Below, piece by piece: positions 1 to 9,601 of a stretch of DNA of 64,000 nt (its first letter is position 1; the number at the start of each line of letters is the position of its first letter). The stretch spans positions 1,178,001 through 1,242,000 of the forward strand of contig JAGPNK010000001.1 in assembly GCA_020746835.1 (NCBI GenBank), given 5' to 3'. The position numbers and the translations under genes were made by a program. The notes under the pieces are model-generated. The model had not been told where the DNA came from. It did not search any database and was given only the letters and a program-made list of their open reading frames with translations. Source of the stretch: Stachybotrys elegans (lineage: Eukaryota > Ascomycota > Sordariomycetes > Hypocreales > Stachybotryaceae).

Positions 1-353
1 AGTGTATTGTACATCGTTACGGCGATACCGGCACCAACGCCGAAACGCTCCCTGGAGAGGCCGACAAGCCAGTAGATTTGCTTGACTGCAGCGCCTGTAG
101 ACATGGCCAACACGATGAGGTGTGGCAGAGGCATGTTGAGTCGATCAATGACGGCAATCCCAGTCTCTGTGACTGGTGACGCAATAATCCGGAAGCCAGC
201 TTTGGCGAGGAGAGTAGTTCCGACGCCGGAGAGAAGATGGTACTGCAGCAGAGGACCGAGGGGACGCAGACCGAGGAAAGTAATGGTGCCTCCAGGGCTG
301 GGCGAGTAGTCGCCCCGATTGATTAAATCAGCCTTTTCGGTCTTGTCTGCCAT
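1..353 (-). CDS. DUF1295-family membrane protein (5' part only)
   Basis: The reading frame opens with an ATG at 353 and runs off the left edge, giving about 117 N-terminal residues. The start MADKTEKADLINRGDYSPSP is followed by GTITFLGLRPLGPLLQY and a stretch ending in KQIYWLVGLSRERF. I recognise this from fungal DUF1295 (steroid 5-alpha-reductase-like) multi-pass membrane proteins, which begin with a short charged leader, an RGDYSP-type motif and a G-L-R-x-L-x-P-L-Q-Y segment. The rest of the protein, including the conserved C-terminal DUF1295 block, lies outside the window. Substrate and pathway of the family are not established. Family assignment is from remembered similarity. No intron is seen in the visible part. 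Confidence 0.65.
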   Translation of the reverse strand, partial: MADKTEKADLINRGDYSPSPGGTITFLGLRPLGPLLQYHLLSGVGTTLLAKAGFRIIASPVTETGIAVIDRLNMPLPHLIVLAMSTGAAVKQIYWLVGLSRERFGVGAGIAVTMYNT

Positions 354-3300
354 TTTGTTTCTTTTGACCAGACGTTCATAATAGGATGGACAACTGGTCC
401 ATTTTAAACAAACCTACCTGTGATACCAACCGGCATTGAGAGAGCGGTCAAACTTTCAATGGTAAGCAGATGCGATTTCGATCTTGGCCCGGCCAAAGAC
501 GAATGCCCGAGCTCCGACAGAAAGCCGGACTCCATCGGACGAACTCAGAACAAGCAACTAAGCTCTGTGTATAGCGTCACTGACATTTTCATACAATTGA
601 TTGACTTGCGCCATGTCATATAGCTGGTGCCCCTGATCAAGGCCCATGGCACCGGGCCCTGCATGGCCGTAAAAACGTGGCATATGATGCAGTGGTAGCG
701 AGCGAGCCTGCATTCGAGTAGTCAAGGCGCAGATGAGACGAACTCGTGAAACGTGGGGAAGCCCATCCGATCTGGCAGGACAAGAACATCGTTTCAAGGG
801 CCCCGTAGCAGCACAAGCAGTGGCCGAGCAGAAACAACAATGACGACGTGTTCCAAGTTTGGGGTGCCACCGCTAATGATGATTGTCTATGTGACGACGC
901 GGCTGGCGAATGCCTCGACCTCGGGGCATGGGGCGAGATCAGGATCGTCGGTGCTCCAGGAGCCCATCTCGCCGGAAGCTCGAGATGGTGAAACAGAGAG
1001 ATTGGAGGAGAAGGAGGAGGGATGGATTTGGAATTGGAATCCGACGCGGCCATCCGCATGGGCACGGCGTGGGACCCGGTGCATTTCGTGGAAACCCTCT
1101 GCAGGGCTCTCTACGTCATGCCGCGAGGGCATTTCGGCATAGCGAGGATGGGATATCACGGCAGACGGCGACGAAGCCAAAAAGCCGAGGGGGTCGACGA
1201 GGCGAAATTGTGATCACTGCATTTCGTCCCTCTTGGTGCAGACGCCAAACCCCAGGAGGGCAAGGCGGGGCGGATAGCGTGTTTCATACCCCGGCGCTAG
1301 CATCTTGGGAAGAGAAAGAGCGAGAGGCAGGGCGACGTCTACGAAATGAAGGCCACCGTCCCGATTCCGGGGTTATCAACCACCTACCTACTATGTAGGT
1401 ACTGTAGTGTATAATTATCGTACATCATATCAACGTACGTAGATTGGTTGCAAGATGGGTGGTAATTATCGCATAAGCGGTTGGCAGCTGAGCGCGAAAA
1501 TAATACCCTTGCAAACGGTGGCCGGGCGGGGATGGCATTGACGGAATGGAGAAGAGTTGGGAAGGGACTTTGGAGGCTGGACGCCGCAATTCGCCATGGG
1601 CCTCATGTGGTGAGCAGGCGGTGGTATAGGTGCGCGCGCCGGCATTATTCTCTGCATTGCATAGCATTGTGCCGGAGGGGACATGTCATCTTATCCCATC
1701 ACTCACTCATCTCGCATCTCGTCACATCACGAGGAAGAGGGGGGCGGCAAGGCGGGTTTGTTTGATCGGCAGTGGCCATGACAGAGACAATCCAATACAA
1801 TCCGTATTCCTCTGTGGCCCCCTGACTCTGATTCTGACCGTTTCCGCCGCTTCCACGGGTTGGTGGTGTTTTTTTCTGCCCCATCTCTCCCGCCATCGTA
1901 ACCGAATAATTGCTGCCAGCCACGCCACCGTCAACGCATCGCCCATCGAAATCGTCTGATGGTACTGGCCGCCCGTCAGGCGAGGCGAGGCGAGCTGAGC
2001 GAGCGAGCCTACGAGGCTTCCGGGCTGCCCTGGGCGACGACGGTGGAGGCCTTCCATGCTAAGGTCAGGGGTCCCTGGCCCGGCCCCCGCCCACGGCCCA
2101 AATGGTTCATGGACGGTGGGTATCCTGCTATCAACAGCCAATCGTGGGGGGGCTGTGCCTGAGAACCCAGTGCTCCCTTTTTGGCTCGTGGTCGTTTTAG
2201 GCCGAGCAGCCTGCTGTGAACGGGTACCTTGCAGGCCCCTGCGTGCGCGACAAACTCCATCGCCCATTGTTTCTCGGCCCTCTTTTTGCTGCTCCCTCTG
2301 TCTGTCACTGCCATGAGCTCTGCCCTCTCTCCTAGCCAAACCGGGAAAGGAGGCATCATCCGTCTCTATCGTGCTCTCGTAGAGTAAACTTGCCGTTACT
2401 AGACAAAACCGTCCATCCTCACTCCTTCGTTCGTCTGATGTTCCTGCGTGTGGTTATTCTCAGAAGCTGACGGTGTTTGCGCCCCCATGCGTCGTTTTTT
2501 TTCTGCCCTTCTCTTTTATCGTTTCTTTTTCGTGTTAGCTCCCGCACTATCGATACGAGACTGCCATGTGGCTGCTGCACTTTCCCGGCCTTCTGTTTCT
2601 CCTTCCATTCCCTTTGCATGACTATTGTGCCTGCCTGCCGTGCCACCTGTGCGTGTCAGACCAGCAACTGTGCCGTACCTACCGGACTTGGATAACCATG
2701 GGCTATCTAAGTTGAGAGGGCGTGGTCTTGGCGCTCGTTGGCTCTGCTCCTTACCTACCAATGACTCCCTCCTCTTTGTTTGTCTTTCTTCTTTCTTAGT
2801 TCCTTCCTCTCTTGCTCCTATCGTGATGTGAACAAAGAACAGACAGGTTCCTCCCCCCCCGTATGTCGCCCACTCTGCAAAACCAAAGGGGAAATAATCA
2901 GCATCTCGCCTTTCCTTTCATCCCTGAGGGCTCCTTCTGGTCTGTGAGGTGTCATCAGGCCCCCGTCGGCTGGATCTGCACCTCCCCTTGCATCGCCTGG
3001 CATCGTGGACCCTCTTCTACCCTGGTACCCAGCCCAAGTCTTCAAGAGCCCAGTTGTCAGTGCTAGCCCCCGGCCTTGCGCTGCCCGCCCATTTTCAGCA
3101 ATCTCTCATTACAACCACTTGCCCATTTTCCTTTTCCTGCCCCCGACCTATTTCGGATCTGGTTCTGCCACTTCACTTGACTTGACTTGTGCACGCTCTG
3201 TCCTCGTCGCACAGTCGTCATTGTCCTGCACACGGCATCTCAAGGTTGTGTCGCCTTGTCTTTCATTCATTTCTCTCTGTCTTCTCACGCTCCTTGCCCT

Positions 3301-3487
3301 TGGCGACTCGTACCTCCATCTCCCTTCTGCCTCTGTCCTGCCCGTCTCTCATTCACCTTTGCACTTCCGAGCATTGCTGCACATCGACAAACCAGGACCG
3401 TCCGGACGTGGACGCACGATATCCTCACACCTGTGATAATTCTTTCGACCTCTTGTACATCCCACCGACGCCGCGACAGACACCAAG
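354..3487. other. Gene-free 3.1 kb stretch; upstream region of the SH3 gene
   Basis: I see no convincing gene on either strand. The open frames are short, overlap one another and lack splice support or recognisable protein sequence. The right half, about 2,400-3,480, is strongly C/T-rich on the plus strand, as is common for promoters and long 5' leaders of fungal genes. It probably belongs to the SH3 gene that starts at 3,488. A non-coding transcript or a 5'-UTR intron cannot be excluded. Confidence 0.5.
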
Positions 3488-4667
3488 ATGCATCTGGGCA
3501 GAGACATATGGGCCGACGTGCCTGCGGCTGCAGCGCCCACCCTCGTCAAGAAGCAAGGTCTTGTAACCGCAGATGGCAGTCCTGATCCCATGCCCACCGT
3601 CATTGCGCCGCACTCATCAACACAAATGACTGCTCCCGGAGGCACTCTTGTCAAGGCCACTGGAGCTGCCAGCATGACTGATAGTATCTTGCCGACCGAA
3701 ACCATCACAGCGCCTCCACCACCACTGAACAGCGACCCTTCGAGCGATGGGAATGGTGGCATCAGCACGGGCGCCCAGGCCGGAATTGCCTTTGGTGTTC
3801 TCGGCGGCTTCTTTGTGATTGGTCTCATCGTCTACTTCATCTTCTCCAGGCGCCGCAAGCAGGCCGAAGAGCGAAGGAGACAGGAGGATAAGGAAAAGGT
3901 GCCCGACCTGACGGATTTTGGCCCTGCTGTCACCTCGCGAGACCTGCCCTCGACCCCCGTGGAACGTCTAGCCGTCGACAAGCCGCTACCTCTTCCCGTC
4001 GCCACTCTCGACCCCAAGGCGCCCCGTGCCTCGACCTACTCCAACCCCTTCGACAACGAATTCGACGCCGTCTCTAGCATCCACCCCAGCGACAGGAGCC
4101 TCGCCATGCGAAGCAGGAGCCCCTCTCCCATTTCTCTCGACGAGGCCCTGCCTCGACCTCCCGTCCCCACCGCCATCACCACCGACCGCGTTGCTCCCCT
4201 CGCTCGCAAGGCTTCGCTGCGCAACGGTCCGACTGTCGCCCCTGCCCTGAGCGGTGCCTTTGACTTTGAGTTCTCCAGCAACCCATTCGGCAATGGTCCG
4301 TTTGGAAATGAGCACGCTATCGGCGCCTTCATCAGCGAGGAGGAACCCCCTACGCCAACGGATGGCCCTGTCCACCGTGTTCAGTTGGACTTTAAGCCCA
4401 CGCTGGAGGATGAGATGTCTCTCAAGGCCGGCCAGTTGGTGCGCCTGCTTCATGAGTTTGACGATGGCTGGGTAAGTCGACCTTGTCCCCGATAAAACAA
4501 AATACGTATGCTAATCTGTCTAGGCTCTCTGCTCTCGCTTCGACAAGTCGGAGCAAGGCGTCATCCCGCGCACCTGTCTGTCGGCTCGGCCTGTGCGACC
4601 TCGACAGGAGTCCAACGCGGACGCCCGTCCTGGCTCGCGCCCCGGCCCTGGTGCAGCCAGGCGTTAG
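3488..4667 (+). CDS. Membrane-anchored SH3-domain protein
   Basis: Two exons, 3488-4471 and 4524-4667, are joined across a 52-nt intron (GTAAGT, branch CTAAT, TAG) and encode 375 residues. A Ser/Thr/Pro-rich N-terminal region without a clear signal peptide is followed by one transmembrane helix at about residues 97-119 (AFGVLGGFFVIGLIVYFIF), then a basic RRRKQ stop-transfer segment and a long cytoplasmic tail. The C-terminus is an SH3 domain with the ALYDY-like LDFKPTLEDEMSLKAGQLV, the EFDDGWALCSRFDKSEQGVI core and PRTCL. The intron splits the conserved GW-AL step, and removing it restores a normal SH3 domain, which supports the model. The architecture resembles FUS1-type or septum-associated membrane SH3 proteins, but the partner is unknown. 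The long pyrimidine-rich upstream region suggests a long leader. Confidence 0.88.
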
Positions 4668-5310
4668 TGGCTGCCACCGAGTTCAAGGTAGCTGGCGTTT
4701 AATTTCTTGTCCGATCTTTTGAGTCGGCTGGTTTCTGCGATAGGGATGGGAAGTGCATCAAGGTTAGAAGGCCCGGGGCTGGCGTTATATGCTTCAGGAG
4801 GACATGCTTGGCGTGACCTAGAAAGTCGATCCTCCTGGCGTGGACATTCGTTTACAATTCTTGGATGGCAACCCCTCTCGCCACTTTTCTCATGTCTATT
4901 TTTTTTTTCACCGACAGCCACTTGGCCGAGGTTTCTTGTTCATACTTTTAGGCTCTGCCTCATATTACTTTCAGGGACGGTGGTCCGAAGGGGCTCAACT
5001 AGTTTGAGAGCTGTCGATTGGCGGCTTCACATATGGATGGCCATATGTGGGAATGATAATGATATCCAAATATCCACACCCTATGTGATGACAATGGTTC
5101 GATGCATGATGATATTACTACGGAGTAGTACTTGTATCAATGAAATGAGTGACGGCAGATTTGAATCGTGTGAAGTCAAGTGGTGGAGCGCACCTTAGTC
5201 ATCATCAACTTCAACATTTCACAACCTTCACAACCGCCTACAAGTATTAATAGGTCAGTGACGACGGATGCTGTAAAACAGCCATGCTATAACAGGCGGG
5301 GAGAAACACC
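4668..5310. other. Intergenic region
   Basis: This spacer lies between the stop of the SH3 gene and the start of the TFIIIC subunit gene on the same strand. I see no supported gene or RNA in it. It must hold the SH3 terminator and the TFIIIC gene promoter. Confidence 0.5.
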
Positions 5311-7730
5311 ATGGAGCAGTCCAATGTAAGAATAAAGGGTTATTTGACCCCGCCACCATGCACCAGAGGGGCTGACAGCTCTCAGAAGCCCTGCTAAACA
5401 TGTCCAGGTCCGGTATTTGAAGACGCTGCTTCTCAAGTCGCGTCCGGTATCGCCTCATGCTCTGGCCTGGTCGTGCGACGCCGAGATCGCAGTTGCTACA
5501 GACGACACGCTCTACATCTTCTTCCCAGAGTACCCCAAGCTCGGCAAAGATGGGGAGAGCAACGACGCCGACTTTGGCCAGCACCAGTTCACGCTGAGCT
5601 TCCGGGCGTCGGGCGTCGTCAAGCCCGATCCCGCCATCAACGCGCAGCTCTGCGCGGACGCGGGCGTCAAGATCCCCGGGGTGCGGGTGGGGGGCGACAC
5701 GAGCTTCCACGGCGTCGGGGGCGGCGCCATCACGGGGCGCGGGGGGTCGACGAGCCAGTTCGTGGCGCTGGCCTGGTCGCCCAACGGGCTGGGGTGCTGC
5801 CTGCGGCCGATCCTGTCGGTGCTGCTGACCAACGGGTGCCTGGTGATGATGGGGGAGCACATTGAGCCGCGGTCGACCATGAACTCGAGCCTGCGGGGCC
5901 GCAGCTTCAAGTGCTGGAAGATGCTCTGGGGCCTGGGCGCGAGGCTGCCCGTGCCGGACGCGCGGCGCGAGCGCGGCTACCGCACCGTGAATGACCGCAT
6001 CTGCTCGTTTGCCTGGGCCCGCGAGGTGTACCCGGGCCGGGCGCTGCTCGCCTACATGAACGATCGGTCCGAGGTGGTGGTTGTGAGCGTGCGGTTCGAG
6101 CCCAAGGGCAGCATGGATGGGGATGCCATTTGGCAGGTCCAGGAGATGGCTCGCTTTAACGGCAGCGGGCCACACTCTGTACGTGCCGCTCATCCTCCCC
6201 TTTATTATCTCTATTTTATTTATTTATTTGTTTCTTTTTTAGTATTATCTCTGACCGTTGTTTAGGAGGAAGACTACTTGGATCCCGACTTTGTGCCTCA
6301 CGGTACGGCCTTTGCGCTGAAATGGAGTCCCTGGCTGGTCGGTGACCACGGACGCACAGCGACGCTGGCGTACGTGGCCAAGAACTACGTTGGGTTCCGG
6401 CGCGTCACGATATCCGGCATCTGGGAGCGAGGACATGCGCCCGAGGTGGCGGTTGATGAGCAGGACGCGACGTCCATCTGCCTGTCTCTCTCGCCCGATG
6501 CGTTTGTCGAGTGGGAGGATGCGGTATGTGAACTCTTGTCATCCTGAGCGCTGCTGACGCGTGCCAGATATGGACGGAGAATGGCGGTCCGGTAGGGCGA
6601 GGCATAATAGCTACCCCTTTTGCCGCCAAGCCTTTCCAGGTTGCCATGGCTGGTGAGCTTCATGAGCCACCGACGGCGCACACCACCTTGGAGTGCTCTA
6701 CTCTGTACCCGCCCGAGGAGGACGTGTCGGTGAATCCCATCACAAGTGCGTCCCACTCGCCTTTTGGTGGTGCCTTGCTGACCCGTCAGGTCTTGTGATA
6801 CACCGCCCCGACCCGCTCGACAAGCCTGATGCGCCGCTCTATTCCCTGACAAGGCTGAGCGCCACGGGCACGAACCGAGAGTGGTACGAGACGAGCCTGC
6901 CGGAGACGACGCCCCTCCCGCAGTGGGTGGACGAGATTGGACAGCAGACGACGCAGCTGCTCCCGCGGGTCAAGGCCATGGCGGGTGCTTACTCGGACAG
7001 CGAGTCGGACTCGGACCTGGACGAGGACGAGGACGAGAAGATGGTCGATCTGGACAGCACGTTGCACGTCCACCCGTACCGGTACCGCATCTGGGGGATG
7101 GCGTCCTCGCCGGGGGACGGGTGCACGGCGGTGCTGGCGTCCAAGTACAACACGCAGCACCAGGAGCGGGCGGGGGCCGTGCGGGTCATGTTTGGCTGGC
7201 CGGTGCTGGAGGACGGGGCGCAGAGGAGGGCCATACCGGGGCTGACGACCGAGGGCCGCCTGTGGGAATGGCTGTACGGCCGGGGGGCCGACATCCCGGG
7301 GCTGGCTCGCCGAGCCGACGGGCTGCACAGCCAGCTGTCGCCGCCGTGCGCGCTGTTCAAGGACGTGATCCCCACGCAGCGGTGCGAGCTCTGCCACACG
7401 GGGCTGCGGGTCGTAGGGACCGAGGCGTGCTGCGAGAATGGACATTCTTTTGGTATGCCCCCTACCTCTCTCCTTTTCTTTCTTTTCATTTCTTCTTCTT
7501 TCTTTTCTTTACGTTTTCCCTCAGAATGCTAACTATCTGTAGCTACTTGTGCGACGACGGGGCTTGCCATTATGAGACCGAGCATTTCGCGTATATGCGC
7601 CGTTTGCGGGCTGCGGTGTTTGAACGTGTCGGAGCAGGCCAGGATCGCGAGGCTTCATCTGGGGGAGGGGGTAGTGTTGGAGTCGTCGGGCGAAGTGTGC
7701 GGACGGTGCGGTGGCAAGTTTGTGGCCTAG
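5311..7730 (+). CDS. TFIIIC subunit (TFIIIC-delta N-terminal domain plus zf-TFIIIC)
   Basis: Six exons (5311-5325, 5408-6178, 6266-6523, 6568-6745, 6790-7452, 7543-7730) give 690 residues. The first exon is only five codons (MEQSN). It is needed because the frame of exon 2 has no ATG after an in-frame stop at 5345, and the 82-nt intron has GTAAGA and CTAAAC-CAG signals. The N-terminal half is a WD/beta-propeller-like TFIIIC-delta domain (ALAWSCDAEIAVATDD, FVALAWSPNGLG). An acidic linker rich in D/E/S follows. The C-terminus is a zinc-binding domain with CELC, CCENGHSFATC, CAVCGLRC and CGRCG clusters. The domain pair is that of S. pombe Sfc9 and human GTF3C4/TFIIIC90, part of the complex that binds tRNA-gene B boxes for RNA polymerase III. 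Restoration of the Cys/His pattern across the last intron supports the exons. Confidence 0.88.
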
Positions 7731-7820
7731 ATGCGACGGAATCACGAATGATCGAGCAAAATAGGGTGTGGCATGGAGGCAGATGCTGATTTTACGCAGT
7801 ATATTCGAATCGACAACTGC

Positions 7821-8429
7821 CTAATTGCAAAGGTGCTGACGAGATGCTCTTGGCGCCTCCCGTGTGTTGCTGATTGACTGAAGAATGTGGTCACGCGCGT
7901 CCTCCAGACTGCCTGACGAGTCCACGATGATGACATTGCTGTCGGGTCGAACCGGCTTCTCCATCCACTTGGTGAACATGGCACGCGGGTCCTGGCCTTT
8001 CCTCTGGTCCTGCGCAGCGTCTGGAAACACGTCTACAGACGTCCTCTGGCACCTCATAGGCTTCCTGGCCCGGAGCCTCTGATCCAGCACGTCGATGCTG
8101 TCCACCCGACACTCGACGTACCAGTACGTGCAGCCGTGCCGCTCTGCGAGGGCTGCTCCGTGGTCCAGCACCTGCTGGTAGTTGCAGACGCAGTCGACGA
8201 AGACGTTGAGGCCTTGCTTGAGGGCCTCTTCGGCGAGCGCCCACTGCAGGGCATAGGCTTGCTTGGCGGCGCGGTCAAAGTCGAGGTCCTGGAGGAGTGA
8301 TGAGCGGATGACGTCGTGGTCGATGACGAGGCCTCCGAGGGAGCGCTGAAGCATTCGCGCCATGGTGCTCTTGCCGGAGCCCGGAGGGCCGGACATTTGT
8401 ATGAGCAGGCGGCCGGGTGAGGTGTCCAT
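7821..8429 (-). CDS. P-loop kinase-like ATP-binding protein
   Basis: A single exon encodes about 202 residues from the ATG at 8429. An in-frame upstream ATG at 8504 would add 25 residues. I prefer 8429 because it places the Walker A motif GPPGSGKST at residues 14-22, as in other small fungal P-loop kinases. A DHD motif (LVIDHDVIR) follows, then a hydrophobic FVDCV strand and late basic residues in the LRARKPMR segment. These are typical of the AAA_33/zeta-like or polynucleotide-kinase-like nucleotide kinase fold. The substrate is unknown. The gene ends 90 bp from the TFIIIC stop, tail to tail. The name is limited to the fold; a role in nucleoside, tRNA or sugar phosphorylation would be guesswork. 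Confidence 0.75.
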   Translation of the reverse strand: MDTSPGRLLIQMSGPPGSGKSTMARMLQRSLGGLVIDHDVIRSSLLQDLDFDRAAKQAYALQWALAEEALKQGLNVFVDCVCNYQQVLDHGAALAERHGCTYWYVECRVDSIDVLDQRLRARKPMRCQRTSVDVFPDAAQDQRKGQDPRAMFTKWMEKPVRPDSNVIIVDSSGSLEDARDHILQSISNTREAPRASRQHLCN

Positions 8430-8633
8430 GTTGTGGATGATGTTGATGTAAGCGGTGAAGGGGGCAATGCGGGGAGATATAAGACACTGCCACGCTACAT
8501 TCACGACACGAGACGATCAACAAGATGAAGGTTTACAGCAGACAATGCAACCGATTTACTGTATTTTCCTTGCTATGCGTATAGCTAAGACATAGACGAC
8601 TTCCATCTTGAACCACCCATTCACCATCGTCTT

Positions 8634-8967
8634 TTACAGACAGTAGTCGGGATCCTCCGAGTCGGCGCCACCACATCCGGCTGCGCAGAACTGGCGCCAG
8701 GCAATGTCGCCTCCTTCGAGGCAGTCGAAGCGAGAGTTTTGGATGTGGGCCTCGTCGGTGGGCTGGCCGACGGCCTGGAGCGTCTCGACAACGTGGTCGC
8801 GGTAGTTGCCTAGCCTTGTGAGTATATCGTCCTACGGTTGATTGGGAGGATGGCTATATACCCTTGCGGAGGAGGGAGATGCCGCAGTAGGAGCCGCCGC
8901 GGTTGCAGCTATCAGCGGCCGCGAGAGAGGCGGCGAGAAGCGTGGCGATGAGAGTGAAGCACTTCAT
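8634..8967 (-). CDS. Small secreted cysteine-rich protein (effector-like)
   Basis: Two exons (8967-8862 and 8809-8634) separated by a 52-nt GT-AG intron encode 93 residues. The start MKCFTLIATLLAASLAAADS is a clear signal peptide, probably cleaved near residue 18. The mature part of about 75 residues has six cysteines (DSC, SYC, FDC, QFC, AGC, DYC), an even number suited to three disulfides, and no transmembrane segment. The intron splits a Gly codon, and splicing removes a stop. A TATA box lies 75 bp upstream of the ATG. I do not recognise a family. Size, secretion and cysteine content fit the broad class of fungal small secreted proteins or candidate effectors. It sits at the edge of the accessory region. 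The function is unknown. Confidence 0.7.
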
Positions 8968-9569
8968 GTTGATGGAGGCTGGGTTTTTGTTTGCTGGATG
9001 GGGATGATATGGAAGTCTATTTGAGCAGAACTATCCTGCCTTTTTATACCTGTAGGATGGCGAATTCACGGCTTACCTCTTCCTCTGAACGCCCGTGAAA
9101 CAGTGCCAGGCCATGACGCTCCCTTGCCGTGAGATGACACCCGTGGGCACGAGGCTGGTCTGAATGTCTGAAGCAGAGGGAGATCTTGGCTGGGAAGGGC
9201 ATGGTTGGCAAAGCATCTCGACCGCGAGGCTGAGGCATGACGATGCTGAGATGGACGGGCTCAACGTGAGGTATCACAGACTCAGCGACTCAACACGGAA
9301 CTCAGCAGGAAGAGTACGATGGATATACGTGCAGCCATGGTCGTACTGCGGATGCTGTGATGCGTTGCAAGCGAAGGATCTGCAACAGGCTGACGGGAGG
9401 AATTCTTGCACGCACAAGTAAGTGCCTTGTAGCAACACGATGCGTCATGACCTGGAACAAAGGAGCACAGCCCTGTAGCAGCCTGTGGCCTTTTGTACAG
9501 GGCCTACAGGCCCACCCGCACCGCTCCATTCTTATACCCCCTTAACTCGTCCCCCGTCAACAACAACCT
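8968..9569. other. Promoter region of the secreted protein gene and tRNA-Pro-type upstream flank
   Basis: The left part is the promoter of the minus-strand cysteine-rich protein. The last 40 bases (about 9530-9569) resemble the sequence just upstream of the intact tRNA-Pro at 18,018-18,056: a CCCC-TTAAC-CCCCGTCA-CAACAACAACC pattern. This shows that the duplicated unit includes 5' flanking DNA and not only tRNA sequence. No other gene is seen. Confidence 0.5.
9042..9048 (-). promoter_or_regulatory. TATA box of the secreted cysteine-rich gene
   Basis: On the minus strand the sequence reads TATAAAA, preceded by GG. It lies about 75 bp upstream of the ATG at 8967, the spacing expected of a TATA-type fungal promoter with a short leader. 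Strong TATA boxes are typical of regulated secreted-protein genes. The call is by motif and position only. Confidence 0.5.
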
Positions 9570-9601
9570 GGTCTGGTGGTCTAGTGGTATGGTTGTCGCT
9601 T
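9570..9601 (+). pseudogene. Truncated tRNA-Pro: 5' half only
   Basis: The 32 bases match the first 32 bases of the intact tRNA-Pro at 18,057 with one mismatch (TGGTT for TGATT). They cover the acceptor 5' strand, the D arm and the 5' side of the anticodon stem. Similarity stops inside the anticodon loop, after GTCGCTT, so the anticodon and the whole 3' half are absent. The internal A box is present but there is no B box, so it should not give a tRNA. The break point in the anticodon loop may mark an insertion or rearrangement joint. Confidence 0.8.

Noticed and set aside
2949..3585. Several overlapping plus frames upstream of the SH3 gene
   Set aside because: They lie in C/T-rich leader sequence with Ser/Leu/Pro-rich translations and overlap the true start at 3,488.
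5255..6193. A 312-codon frame antisense to the TFIIIC subunit
   Set aside because: Shadow frame rich in Arg, Pro, Ala and His; the sense strand has the zinc-finger protein.
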